Source: JACRPI01 sp041671005
GTDB lineage: Archaea > Nanobdellota > Nanobdellia > Woesearchaeales > DSVV01
NCBI GenBank assembly: GCA_041671005.1
Contig: JBAZCJ010000028.1
Coordinates: 1 to 14,757 of the forward strand
Length of the DNA stretch: 14,757 nt
Direction: 5' to 3'
Shown here: in pieces, positions 1-7,023 of the stretch
Position numbering within the stretch: the first letter of the stretch is position 1
How the letters are laid out: each line of letters begins with the position of its first letter
Notes under the pieces: model-generated
Databases searched by the model: none
What the model was told of the DNA's origin: nothing
Seen by the model: the letters and a program-made list of their open reading frames with translations, nothing else
Translations under genes and position numbers: made by a program

Positions 1-30
1 CGCGATTGTGATTAACAAGCATTAATCGCG
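1..30. terminator. Inverted repeat downstream of the 240-aa gene
   Basis: The arms cgcgatt (1-7) and aatcgcg (24-30) are perfectly complementary around a 16-nt loop, and a G-U pair could add an eighth base pair. The repeat begins 12 nt beyond the stop codon of the minus-strand gene ending at 42. Its CGCG arms stand out in AT-rich sequence. It may be a 3'-end hairpin or part of an element that continues to the left of the window. There is no long T-tract after it on the minus strand, so a terminator role is only a guess. Confidence 0.3.
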
Positions 31-41
31 TTGACTATATT

Positions 42-764
42 TTACATGCATCCAAATATCATATGTAACGTATCCATAAAAGTTTTTGGTCTATGGTTAT
101 TGTATAATGCAAAATATTCTTGACTCATTCGAGGAATAACTTGTTCATCAATTACAAATGGTATTGGGGTTATCAACTGTAACGATGTTGGTTTGAAATG
201 ACTCGTAATTTCTTTTTCACTTTGAGCATATTGGATAGGAGATAATAATATTGGGTCTATTGCTACACGTCGAAAAGAAGCACGTATTTCAGAATACTGC
301 CAATTACATTTGTATACAATAGCAGTATGTCGTTTGTAATCTTTTTTTATTATTTCATTTATTACAGGAATATTTTGATTGTAACGAGTTATGGCATATT
401 TCATATTTTGAAGTGCTAAAGATAATTGATTGCTATATTTTTTTTGAGTTCTATAAACTTTATTTGGTTTTGTAGGTTCTGCAATTGTTTCAGTAAACGT
501 ATATAATTCAGAATCACGTTGTATTCCTAAAGAAAACAAAAGATCCGATACATAAGATGTTCTTTCGTTAGTTTGATGACCTGGCATTAAAAAGTATAAA
601 TCAGATAATGCTTTTTCTAAACCTGATTCTTGAACAAGTGTTCTTTTTTGAGATGCACAAAATTGTTTATGATTTTCACTATCTTGACGAATCATTCTTT
701 CCATTGCACCTAAAACTCCACTGGTTTCTATTGCAAGGACATATGCTCCGGGGCTTATTTTCAT
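42..764 (-). CDS. Hypothetical protein, 240 aa, unrecognised
   Basis: I do not recognise this protein. It is a complete ORF with an ATG start and TAA stop. The sequence looks soluble, with no convincing membrane segment and no signal peptide, and is rich in Gln, Tyr, Ile and Thr. The middle (about residues 95-150) is basic and predicted mainly helical; the C-terminal third has short hydrophobic strands (LLSPIQYAQ, LQLITPIPFVI). No nuclease, kinase, HTH or Cys-cluster motif is visible. A TATA-like element (gatttatatc on the minus strand, about 788-797) lies 26 nt upstream of the ATG and there is no Shine-Dalgarno sequence, so the mRNA is probably leaderless. It is transcribed away from the lemA operon across a 117-bp divergent intergenic region. 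Length and the matching promoter support a real gene; function is unknown. Confidence 0.7.
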   Translation of the reverse strand: MKISPGAYVLAIETSGVLGAMERMIRQDSENHKQFCASQKRTLVQESGLEKALSDLYFLMPGHQTNERTSYVSDLLFSLGIQRDSELYTFTETIAEPTKPNKVYRTQKKYSNQLSLALQNMKYAITRYNQNIPVINEIIKKDYKRHTAIVYKCNWQYSEIRASFRRVAIDPILLSPIQYAQSEKEITSHFKPTSLQLITPIPFVIDEQVIPRMSQEYFALYNNHRPKTFMDTLHMIFGCM

Positions 765-785
765 ATAATTAAGTAAGATATCTAT

Positions 786-797
786 TGATATAAATCT
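786..797 (-). promoter_or_regulatory. TATA-like element for the 240-aa gene
   Basis: On the minus strand this reads tgatttatatca-like (plus strand tgatataaatct). Its centre is about 26-27 nt upstream of the ATG at 764, the usual archaeal TATA-to-start distance, so transcription should begin at or next to the start codon. Confidence 0.45.
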
Positions 798-835
798 GCG
801 GTAAGTATACTATGAGAAGTAAAGAGTTATTCCAT

Positions 836-863
836 AACTAATATAAACTAACACTGATTAGTT
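836..863 (+). promoter_or_regulatory. Promoter of the lemA-htpX operon with flanking inverted repeat
   Basis: A TATA-like stretch (tataaacta, 842-850) sits between two perfect 7-bp inverted arms, aactaat (836-842) and attagtt (857-863). Transcription would start near 868-871, leaving a very short leader that holds the lemA Shine-Dalgarno sequence. A factor bound to the arms would cover the TATA box. A second small hairpin (agttat/ataact, 825-839) lies just upstream. Arms of this length can occur by chance in AT-rich DNA. Confidence 0.35.
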
Positions 864-869
864 CTTTTT

Positions 870-876
870 GAGGTGG
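870..876 (+). promoter_or_regulatory. Shine-Dalgarno sequence that fixes the lemA start
   Basis: gaggtgg at 870-876 lies 5-6 nt before ATG 882. A possible GTG start at 873 falls inside this motif, so ATG 882 is the better start. Confidence 0.75.
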
Positions 877-881
877 ATATT

Positions 882-1433
882 ATGAACCCAACATGGTGGA
901 TTGTGATTATTGGTGGTGCAATAGTTTTGATTGCTATTGTCATATACAATGGTTTAGTACGAATAAAAAACCAAGTAGAAAATTCTTGGGCACAGATTGA
1001 TGTGCAGTTGAAAAGGCGCTTTGATTTAATTCCAAATTTAATTGAAACAGTCAAAGGGTATGCAAAACATGAAAAAGGTGTTCTTGAAGGAGTTACCCAG
1101 GCACGAACTGCTTTTATGGGTGCAAAATCTCCAAAAGAAATGGCAAAAGCAGAAAATATGCTTGAAGGAACTTTGAAAACATTATTTGCAGTATCTGAAA
1201 ATTATCCTCAATTACAGGCTAATGAAAACTTTTTGCAATTGCAAGAAGAACTTTCAGGAACTGAAAGCAAAATTGCATATGCACGACAGCACTATAACGA
1301 TATGGTTATGGAATATAACACAAAAGTACAGACATTTCCAACAAATATGTTTGCAAAAGTGTTTAGTTTTGCTGAAAAAGAACTTTTTGAAACTCCAGAA
1401 GTGGAGAGACAAAACGTTAAAGTGCAGTTTTAG
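882..1433 (+). CDS. lemA: LemA family membrane protein
   Basis: A 183-aa LemA-family protein, close to the family's usual length. One N-terminal membrane segment (about residues 5-25, WWIVIIGGAIVLIAIVIY) is followed by the helical LemA domain. This contains the family hallmark RRFDLIPNLIETVKGYAKHE (about 45-64) and a second conserved helix, LQEELSGTESKIAYARQHYN (about 120-139). The predicted topology is a short outside N-terminus with the helical bundle on the cytoplasmic side. The biochemical role of LemA is poorly defined; its genes often neighbour htpX, as here, which suggests a part in membrane-protein quality control (inference). ATG 882 is preferred over GTG 873 because the Shine-Dalgarno sequence lies between them. 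It is first in an apparent lemA-htpX-hydrolase operon, and its stop codon nearly abuts the htpX start. Confidence 0.95.
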   Translation: MNPTWWIVIIGGAIVLIAIVIYNGLVRIKNQVENSWAQIDVQLKRRFDLIPNLIETVKGYAKHEKGVLEGVTQARTAFMGAKSPKEMAKAENMLEGTLKTLFAVSENYPQLQANENFLQLQEELSGTESKIAYARQHYNDMVMEYNTKVQTFPTNMFAKVFSFAEKELFETPEVERQNVKVQF

Positions 1434-1441
1434 TGATTGTT

Positions 1442-2335
1442 ATGAATATCCATGATCAATCTCGTTGGAATAAGATTAAGTCATGGATAATTCTTTCTTT
1501 ATTTATTATTCTTATTTCTGCATTAGGGTATATTATTGGTTTTGTATATGGTTCTCCTATTCCTGGATTTGTGTTAGCAATATTTGGAGCGTTGCTGTAC
1601 TCTGTGATAATGTATTTTCAAGGAGATAGTATTATTCTTGCAACAACAGGTGCTCGTGAAGTTACAAAAAAAGAGTATCCTTATTTGTTTCATACTGTTG
1701 AAGGATTGGCAATTGCCGCTGGAATTCCAACTCCAAAAGCATATGTTATTGAGGACACTGCATTGAATGCATTTGCAACAGGTAGAGACCCACAGCATGC
1801 ATCTGTTACTGTCACAACAGGATTACTGAATAAATTAAATAGACAAGAGCTTGAAGGAGTTATTGCACATGAAATGTCTCATATTAAAAATTTTGATATT
1901 CGTATGATGATGTTAACAGCTGTGTTTGTTGGGATTACAATTCTTTTAAGTGATTTTCTTTTGCGCTCATTTTTATGGGGAAGTGGAAGTAGAGATAGAG
2001 AAAATAATCAAATGACAATTATTTTTATTGTTATTGGTATCATTTTAGCAATACTTGCTCCGCTCATTGCAGAATTAATTAAACTTGCAGTCAGCAGAAG
2101 ACGAGAATATGGAGCAGATGCAGATGGTGCTTTATTGACAAGAAATCCTGAAGGATTGGCTTCTGCACTTGAAAAAATTAAGAATGATCCTGATCCTTTG
2201 GTAGATAAAGCAAATAAAGCAACTGCACACTTGTTTATTTCAACTCCTTTTAGAAAAACAAAAGGATTTTTTACGGGATTGTTTAGTACCCACCCGCCTA
2301 TCGATGAGCGGATTAAGATTTTGAGGGGGATGTGA
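1442..2335 (+). CDS. htpX: HtpX-like membrane zinc metalloprotease (M48)
   Basis: A 297-aa M48 peptidase of the HtpX group, which degrades misfolded or damaged membrane proteins at the cytoplasmic face. The zinc-binding HEMSH motif is at residues 143-147, and the third ligand is probably Glu222 in RRREYGADADGA. Other family landmarks are NAFATGRDP (109-117) and the C-terminal STHPPIDERIKIL. Two N-terminal membrane segments (about 15-34 and 42-58) and two more (about 156-173 and 191-211) bracket the catalytic region, as in bacterial HtpX. All catalytic residues are present, so it should be active. A GTG at 1433, overlapping the lemA stop codon by one base, would add three residues; neither start has a clear Shine-Dalgarno sequence. 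It is probably translated from the lemA mRNA. Confidence 0.95.
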   Translation: MNIHDQSRWNKIKSWIILSLFIILISALGYIIGFVYGSPIPGFVLAIFGALLYSVIMYFQGDSIILATTGAREVTKKEYPYLFHTVEGLAIAAGIPTPKAYVIEDTALNAFATGRDPQHASVTVTTGLLNKLNRQELEGVIAHEMSHIKNFDIRMMMLTAVFVGITILLSDFLLRSFLWGSGSRDRENNQMTIIFIVIGIILAILAPLIAELIKLAVSRRREYGADADGALLTRNPEGLASALEKIKNDPDPLVDKANKATAHLFISTPFRKTKGFFTGLFSTHPPIDERIKILRGM

Positions 2336-2345
2336 AATTAATTTT

Positions 2346-2900
2346 ATGACAACTGTTTTTATATTTCATGGAACTGCAGGTTATCCTTCTGAGAATTGGT
2401 TTCCGTGGTTAAAACAGAAGTTGGAGCTTCTTGATTGTAAAGTTATTGTTCCTCAATTTCCAACACCTAAGAATCAAACACCTGAAACTTGGTTTAAAGT
2501 TTTTGACAAACACAAACAAGATTTTACATCAGATATTATTCTTGTTGGTCATAGTTTAGGTGGTGCATTTTTACTTCGCGTATTGGAAAAAAGCAATGTA
2601 AATATTAAATCAGCATTTTTTGTATCTACACCAGTAGGTGTTTTACCTATTAAAAATTATGAAACTGATAAACCTTTTATTGATAATCCTTTTAATTGGA
2701 CTAAAATCAAACAGAATTGTGATCATTTTTTTGTATTTCACTCTGATAATGATCCGTATGTTTGTCTTGAAAATGGTAAAGAATTGTCTAACCAATTGGG
2801 AGTTGGACTTATTTTTGTTCCTGGATGCGGTCATTTCAATACAGCCGCAGGGTTTGACAAATTTGAGTTGCTTCTAGAAAAAATGAAAAAGATATTGTAG
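2346..2900 (+). CDS. RBBP9/YdeN-type alpha/beta serine hydrolase
   Basis: A 184-aa compact alpha/beta hydrolase of the RBBP9/YdeN (Ser_hydrolase) type. The N-terminal strand and oxyanion loop read VFIFHGTAGYPSENWFPWL (4-22). The nucleophile elbow is GHSLGG (68-73, Ser70), the acid is probably Asp136 in HSDNDPYV, and the catalytic His is His163 in PGCGHFN, so the triad is complete. There is no signal peptide, so it is cytoplasmic. The substrate cannot be told from sequence; the family contains small esterases and orphan serine hydrolases. It starts 10 bp after the htpX stop and is probably the third gene of that operon. A purine-rich stretch, gaggggg (2323-2329), ends 16 nt upstream, rather far for a Shine-Dalgarno sequence. 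Its 3' end converges on the cytidine deaminase gene with 7 bp between stop codons. Confidence 0.9.
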   Translation: MTTVFIFHGTAGYPSENWFPWLKQKLELLDCKVIVPQFPTPKNQTPETWFKVFDKHKQDFTSDIILVGHSLGGAFLLRVLEKSNVNIKSAFFVSTPVGVLPIKNYETDKPFIDNPFNWTKIKQNCDHFFVFHSDNDPYVCLENGKELSNQLGVGLIFVPGCGHFNTAAGFDKFELLLEKMKKIL

Positions 2901-2907
2901 TTTTTAG

Positions 2908-3303
2908 TTATTCTTTCTTCGGATTATGCCAATGATATGGTAATAATTCTTTTAATGTTACGATTTTATTATTTGGAAGTATAATTTGAGTGTTCCAATT
3001 ATCTTTATGAATTTGCCACATCCATTCCCTGCATTTTCCACAGGGTGCAATAACTGTGCCGTTTTTCCATACTGCAACAATCTTTTTAATTTTATATTCC
3101 CCTGCTGTTACCATTGCAGTAATTGCACTTGTTTCTGCACAAACGCCGTTTCCTTCTGTAGTATCAATACAAACTCCTAAAAAAATATGACCTTTATCAG
3201 TAATAAGTGCTGCACCAACATCTGCAATTAATTTACCTGCAACACTTTTTTTTGGGTGAACAACTGAATGTGCTTTTTTAATAAGTTGTTGGTTGGATAT
3301 CAT
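2908..3303 (-). CDS. cdd: Cytidine deaminase-like protein
   Basis: A 131-aa zinc deaminase of the tetrameric cytidine/blasticidin-S deaminase class. It has the CAE motif (Cys55, Glu57, the proton shuttle) and PCGKC (Cys88 and Cys91, the other two zinc ligands). The spacing and three-Cys zinc site match short (about 130-aa) cytidine deaminases, which convert (deoxy)cytidine to (deoxy)uridine in pyrimidine salvage. The substrate is inferred from family, since blasticidin-S and related deaminases share the motifs. The frame stays open to a TTG at 3354, but that would put 17 poorly conserved residues before MISNQQLIKKAH. The ATG at 3303 gives the usual family length and is preferred. It diverges from the GNAT gene, with a shared palindromic TATA region at 3355-3370, which would give this mRNA a leader of about 35 nt. 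Confidence 0.88.
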   Translation of the reverse strand: MISNQQLIKKAHSVVHPKKSVAGKLIADVGAALITDKGHIFLGVCIDTTEGNGVCAETSAITAMVTAGEYKIKKIVAVWKNGTVIAPCGKCREWMWQIHKDNWNTQIILPNNKIVTLKELLPYHWHNPKKE

Positions 3304-3354
3304 ATTTATATTTTGAGAAGAGACATTAATAAAAGTATTGTGAAATTGTCGCAA

Positions 3355-3370
3355 TAGTTATATATAACTA
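3355..3370. promoter_or_regulatory. Palindromic bidirectional TATA element
   Basis: tagttatatataacta is a perfect 16-bp palindrome midway in the divergent deaminase/acetyltransferase region. Read rightwards, TSS at +26 falls about 3389, just before the acetyltransferase ATG at 3398. Read leftwards, the TSS falls about 3337, before the deaminase ATG at 3303. One symmetric TATA box could therefore direct transcription both ways; it could also hold a dimeric repressor. Confidence 0.45.
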
Positions 3371-3397
3371 GAGAAAGTAAACCTATAGGGATAAATT

Positions 3398-3925
3398 ATG
3401 ATACTTCAAACAAAAAATCTTACTCTTGATTCACGACCATTGAAATATATTGATGCGCTCTATGAACTTATTAAAGAAGATAATAAATGGCTTTCTACAT
3501 GGACAGTGATTGCATATCCTGCTAAAAAAAAGGAGGTGCGAACGTATTATAATGAAGAAATTAAATATAAAAATGAGCTGTTTGTTATATTAACCAAAGA
3601 AAAGGAAGTTATGGGTATGATTAGTTTGCACAAAAATACTCTTCATAATAATGCCACTATTGGTTATTGGCTCGGGCTTTATTACAGAAATAAAGGGTAT
3701 ATGACAGAAGCAACGTTGAAAGTTATTGAATACGGTTTTAGTACCCTTCAACTTATGAGAATAGAAATTTCTACTGCTGAACAAAATGCACCTTCCCTTT
3801 CAGTTATTAACAAATGTAATTTTCATTTTGAAGGAGTTAGACGTATGGGTGTACGGAATGGGTTTAATCAATATTATAATCTTAAAGTTTATAGTATTCT
3901 TCGAGAAGAATTTAATAAAAAGTAA
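3398..3925 (+). CDS. GNAT N-acetyltransferase, RimJ/RimL type
   Basis: A 175-aa GNAT acetyltransferase of the RimJ/RimL (Acetyltransf_3) group, which transfers acetyl from acetyl-CoA to protein N-termini or small amines. The N-terminus, LTLDSRPLKYIDALYELI, matches the first strand and helix of the family. The acetyl-CoA pyrophosphate loop is RNKGYMTEA (97-105) after the strand NATIGYWLGLYY. Motif B contains the conserved Asn130 followed by SVINKCNFHFEG. The substrate cannot be predicted; ribosomal proteins are the known targets of RimJ and RimL, but many relatives acetylate other molecules. The leader is very short; aggg at 3387-3390 is a weak Shine-Dalgarno candidate. It diverges from the deaminase gene and converges on the MarC gene. 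Confidence 0.9.
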   Translation: MILQTKNLTLDSRPLKYIDALYELIKEDNKWLSTWTVIAYPAKKKEVRTYYNEEIKYKNELFVILTKEKEVMGMISLHKNTLHNNATIGYWLGLYYRNKGYMTEATLKVIEYGFSTLQLMRIEISTAEQNAPSLSVINKCNFHFEGVRRMGVRNGFNQYYNLKVYSILREEFNKK

Positions 3926-3946
3926 GTAAGAAGATTCAGATTTAAT

Positions 3947-4004
3947 ATTTTTATTTTTTAATTTCACAGAAACGCTATTTTTATTTTATTAACAATAAAA
4001 TAAA
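3947..4004. terminator. T-tract and AT hairpin between convergent genes
   Basis: After the GNAT stop there is a T-rich tract (3948-3959), which on the plus strand is a plausible archaeal U-tract terminator. It is followed by a perfect inverted repeat, tttattttatt (3980-3990) and aataaaataaa (3994-4004), with a 3-nt loop. The repeat lies 12 nt beyond the minus-strand MarC stop codon, and its T-rich arm is transcribed in either direction. It probably separates the two convergent transcripts. Confidence 0.45.
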
Positions 4005-4015
4005 TTGTTTTTGTG

Positions 4016-4597
4016 TTATGCAAGCCCAAAAGCACTTAAAATAAAATTAACTCCCATTGCTGCTAGAATTAAACCCATGATTTTAGTCATTGCATCTGCT
4101 CCTTGTTTCCCAATGTATTTCAATAGAAGATTTGCGTGACGTAGTGCAAACCATGTGATTAACAAATTTAATAACGAAACAACTAATGTTACGATATATC
4201 CGTACTGATTTACAAGAATAATAACTGTTGTGATAACACCTGGTCCTGTAATTAATGGTGTTGCTAATGGGACAATTGCTACTTCATATTCTTCTGCTCG
4301 TTTTTCTCTGAATTTGATTCCTAAAACTAATTTAATGCCGAGGATTCCTAAAATAATTCCTCCGGCAATTTTGAAGCTAGTAATAGTTATGCCGAAGAAT
4401 AGCAGGATTGCACTGCCAAAGAAAAGAAATGCTAATAGTAATGCTCCTGCAACATAAATTGCTGAAGTAATGTCATGAGATTGTTTTTTGAGTGAGCATT
4501 TTTGCTCTAATAATGCAAAAATTGGAATATTGCCTATAGCATCCATAACTACAAATAATGCAAAAAATGCTTTGACAAAATCTAACCAGTAAAACAT
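4016..4597 (-). CDS. MarC family integral membrane protein
   Basis: A 193-aa protein of the MarC (UPF0056) family, with about six membrane helices. Hallmarks are the first helix with VVMDAIGNIPIF (16-27) and the central signature VPLATPLITGPGVITT (109-124). Full family length and topology are present. The family was named after an E. coli gene once linked to multiple antibiotic resistance, a link later disputed; no transport substrate is established, so no function beyond membrane protein is given. A TATA-like run (tttaataa on the minus strand, about 4621-4628) lies 26-27 nt upstream of the ATG, which points to its own leaderless promoter, although the next gene upstream ends only 50 bp away in the same direction. 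Confidence 0.93.
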   Translation of the reverse strand: MFYWLDFVKAFFALFVVMDAIGNIPIFALLEQKCSLKKQSHDITSAIYVAGALLLAFLFFGSAILLFFGITITSFKIAGGIILGILGIKLVLGIKFREKRAEEYEVAIVPLATPLITGPGVITTVIILVNQYGYIVTLVVSLLNLLITWFALRHANLLLKYIGKQGADAMTKIMGLILAAMGVNFILSAFGLA

Positions 4598-4647
4598 AGG
4601 ATTTTATCTGTAAAAGTAGTTATTAAAGGTTTCGAAAAGGCTAACTT

Positions 4648-5130
4648 CTAAATTTCTCCACCTATTACTGTAAAGATTGCTAATGTAATACTTACTAAGA
4701 TTACAGCGTAGTAATATATCCATGGTTGGTTTGTTTTATAAAAATAGTACAATGTGCTTCCACAGAAAAGACTGCCAATTGTGTAAACAAGTATAGGCCA
4801 ATGATATAAAAACATACCTAATGTTACTAAAACAACTGCAGTCGGTATCACAAGATAGATTGCTTTGTAGATTTTTTTTAGTTTTGATTTGAATATGAAC
4901 CATGAGATTAGCCATATAATTAAAACAAATGATCCATGCATTACTGGTGAAAACCAGTATAATGTTGAGTCTGGGCTAAGGTTTAGAAACGATCCTGCTA
5001 TGTTTCTTATTATTCCTTGATATATTGTATCAAAAATAAAAGTTAAAATTAACAAAATATATCCAAACATAAGTATTGCTAATGCAAACAGAATGTTTTT
5101 GATAATTGGTTTTTTTAATAGTTGTTTCAT
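4648..5130 (-). CDS. Hypothetical five-helix membrane protein
   Basis: A 160-aa polytopic membrane protein that I do not recognise. Predicted membrane segments lie at about residues 13-33, 66-81, 89-108, 111-130 and 138-157. The loop between the first two (about 34-65) is the longest and is probably outside, by the positive-inside rule: Lys-rich ends occur at residues 2-11 and 81-89. No transporter or enzyme motif is visible. The promoter region holds a 20-bp perfect palindrome (5156-5175) overlapping the predicted BRE/TATA position. The secreted 161-aa protein gene is 63 bp upstream in the same direction and MarC is 50 bp downstream, so a loose cell-envelope cluster is possible. Confidence 0.8.
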   Translation of the reverse strand: MKQLLKKPIIKNILFALAILMFGYILLILTFIFDTIYQGIIRNIAGSFLNLSPDSTLYWFSPVMHGSFVLIIWLISWFIFKSKLKKIYKAIYLVIPTAVVLVTLGMFLYHWPILVYTIGSLFCGSTLYYFYKTNQPWIYYYAVILVSITLAIFTVIGGEI

Positions 5131-5155
5131 GAAGTTATTTTAACAGATTGAATAT

Positions 5156-5175
5156 TTACAAAATATATTTTGTAA
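5156..5175. repeat. 20-bp perfect palindrome upstream of the five-helix protein gene
   Basis: ttacaaaatatattttgtaa is symmetric over all 20 bases. It lies 18 nt beyond the stop of the 161-aa gene and 25 nt before the ATG at 5130, next to a TATA-like aaatatt. As DNA it could be a repressor operator; as RNA an 8-bp stem with a tata loop could end the upstream transcript. I cannot choose between the two. Confidence 0.5.
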
Positions 5176-5193
5176 CGTGTTAAAAACATGAGT

Positions 5194-5679
5194 TTATTCT
5201 ACTGCGTAGTTTATCTCAGGATTATATTCAGTTATTTGATCTTTTTTTATTTCAACTACACAATATCCTTGTTCATCAAATGAATTACAATATTCATTTC
5301 CGTTATCTTCGACAAAAATGCTGTACTTGCCAATTGGTAAAATTACAGTATATGAACCATCAGAGTTCGACATAATTGTTTTAATTAGGATTGATTTTTT
5401 AATATCATTAAAATCTGGGAGGTTATTATCTGAATTTGTAATTTCTTTTATATAAACTATTCTTGAAATCCCTTCTGTTAAGCAATTAGATTCGCAAGGA
5501 AGTTCATCACAATCTTTGGGCATACAATCTCCTGAAATCAAAGTAACCTTTCCAGATAATGTACCTGTATTTACTTGTAACTCTATAATTTCAGTTTTTT
5601 GGTTATTAAAGTAAACATAACTGGCAATTAATCCGGTTATACATAATAAACTAATTACAACATAAAATATTTTTTTCAT
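5194..5679 (-). CDS. Secreted or anchored Cys-containing protein, carboxypeptidase-regulatory-like fold
   Basis: A 161-aa protein with an N-terminal hydrophobic segment (about 4-24), which may be an uncleaved anchor or signal peptide. The rest is exported and beta-rich. GTLSGKVTLISGDCMP (39-54) followed much later by SDGSYTVILPIGKYSIFVED (106-125) is the pattern of small beta-sandwich regulatory-like domains, in which a strand-turn GxY...LPxGxY motif closes the sheet. Four Cys occur as CX4CX4CX3C (52, 57, 62, 66) and two more at 131 and 140, suggesting disulfides or a metal site outside the cell. There is no lipobox. Its TATA-like tttaaata (about 5702-5710) is 26 nt before the ATG, so it is probably leaderless. 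The ligand or partner is unknown. Confidence 0.8.
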   Translation of the reverse strand: MKKIFYVVISLLCITGLIASYVYFNNQKTEIIELQVNTGTLSGKVTLISGDCMPKDCDELPCESNCLTEGISRIVYIKEITNSDNNLPDFNDIKKSILIKTIMSNSDGSYTVILPIGKYSIFVEDNGNEYCNSFDEQGYCVVEIKKDQITEYNPEINYAVE

Positions 5680-5740
5680 GCTTGTATGTGGCTTTTGTTG
5701 TTATTTAAATGTATTGAAAATATTGGCAATTTCTGAAAAT

Positions 5741-5775
5741 CTTTCAATTTTCTTTCAATCGATTCTTTAAAGAAT
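5741..5775 (+). promoter_or_regulatory. Promoter region of the TctA gene with repeats
   Basis: The octamer ctttcaat occurs twice (5741-5748 and 5752-5759), 11 bp apart, about one helical turn. It is followed by a 14-bp perfect palindrome, attctttaaagaat (5762-5775), centred about 26 nt before ATG 5794, exactly where a TATA box for a leaderless mRNA should be. An inverted copy of the octamer core (attgaaa, 5713-5719) lies further upstream. This may be a regulated promoter; the repeats are short and chance is not excluded. Confidence 0.35.
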
Positions 5776-5793
5776 TAAAATAATAACGGTTTT

Positions 5794-6999
5794 ATGTTTA
5801 TTCACATCATTATTGCAATCTTTGCAGGTATTTGTTGTGGTATATTTACAGGCCTTGCTCCTGGTATTCATGTGAATTTGGTTGTAACATTATTAATAAG
5901 TAGTTCTGCATTTTTATTAGCACATACCTCTTCATTGCCATTATGTATTTTTATTATTGCATTGTCTATTACACACATTTTTTTGGAATTTATTCCAAGT
6001 ACATTTCTTGGTGCACCTAATAGTGATACCGTACTTAGTGTTTTGCCAGGTCATCGTTATGTTATGACAGGTAATGGTATGATGGCAGTTAAATTAAGCA
6101 CAATTGGTTGTTTTTTTGGGTTATTGTTAGGAATTGTATTTCTTTTTCCTGCAATGAAATTATTACCTTTGATTTATCCATTTATCAAACAAGGAATGTT
6201 AGGATTTCTTATTATTATTGTTATAGCAATGATATTGCAAAATCAACGAAAAATATGGGCAATTGTTGTTTTTCTTCTTTCAGGTATTGCAGGAGTTATT
6301 GTTTTATGTATGCCAAACCTTAAAGATCCTTTATTTCCATTGCTGACAGGATTATTTGGGACTGCAACATTAATTTTAAGTTTATATGAAGAAAATAATA
6401 TGCCTGAACAATATCAGACTGAAATTATTGATGTTGATAAAAAAATTATGTGGAAAGCATTGTTTGTTGGACAATTTTCTTCTTTTTTTATGTCTTTATT
6501 TCCTGGATTAAGCCCTGCAATAGCTGCTTTGTTTGGTATGCAAATTTCTGGCAAAATTGGGGATCATGGATATATGATTTTACAAGGATGCATTAATTCA
6601 GCTGGTTTTTTAATGAGTATTGTTACACTTTTTACAATAGATAAAGCACGTAATGGTGCAGTTGTTGGTATTGAAGAATTGCTTGGTAAAATAACATCTC
6701 ATGATATTATGCTTTTTGTTGCTGCTGCTGCAGTGACTGCATCAATTGCTGTAGTTATTACGATAAAGATAGGGAGGATTTTTTGTTCTATTTTGCGTAA
6801 AATCAATTATAAAGTATTGAGTATTGGTATTCTTATTGTTCTTGGATTACTGAGTGTTGTTCTTAGTGGTTGGAAAGGGATTCTTATTCTTATTGTCACA
6901 ACTGCAATTGGCATTATTCCTGGAATTGTAAAAGTGACTAGAACACAGGCAATGGGGTGTTTATTATTGCCGACAATGATATATTACATAACATTTTAA
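5794..6999 (+). CDS. Stand-alone TctA/DUF112 family membrane protein
   Basis: A 401-aa polytopic membrane protein of the TctA (DUF112) family. The two internally related halves each carry the family glycine-proline motif: FTGLAPGIHVNLV (18-30) and LFPGLSPAIAALFG (235-248). FLGAPNSDTVLSVLPGH (71-87) and LFPLLTGLFG (180-189) are also typical of the archaeal branch. In bacteria TctA is the large permease of tripartite tricarboxylate transporters, with TctB and a periplasmic TctC. No TctB or TctC is seen here, as is common for the shorter archaeal proteins, so citrate transport should not be assumed. It has no Shine-Dalgarno sequence and is probably leaderless. A small two-helix protein follows after 24 bp. 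Confidence 0.92.
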   Translation: MFIHIIIAIFAGICCGIFTGLAPGIHVNLVVTLLISSSAFLLAHTSSLPLCIFIIALSITHIFLEFIPSTFLGAPNSDTVLSVLPGHRYVMTGNGMMAVKLSTIGCFFGLLLGIVFLFPAMKLLPLIYPFIKQGMLGFLIIIVIAMILQNQRKIWAIVVFLLSGIAGVIVLCMPNLKDPLFPLLTGLFGTATLILSLYEENNMPEQYQTEIIDVDKKIMWKALFVGQFSSFFMSLFPGLSPAIAALFGMQISGKIGDHGYMILQGCINSAGFLMSIVTLFTIDKARNGAVVGIEELLGKITSHDIMLFVAAAAVTASIAVVITIKIGRIFCSILRKINYKVLSIGILIVLGLLSVVLSGWKGILILIVTTAIGIIPGIVKVTRTQAMGCLLLPTMIYYITF

Positions 7000-7023
7000 A
7001 ATAAACCTGTATTTTTCCAAAAA

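Noticed and set aside
3304..3354. TTG start extending the cytidine deaminase by 17 residues
   Set aside because: ATG 3303 gives the normal family length, and the extra residues look unlike the family N-terminus.
3530..3536. ggaggtg, a strong Shine-Dalgarno-like sequence inside the acetyltransferase gene
   Set aside because: It encodes part of the KKKEV stretch. The next ATG is out of frame and too far away, and no second gene starts there.
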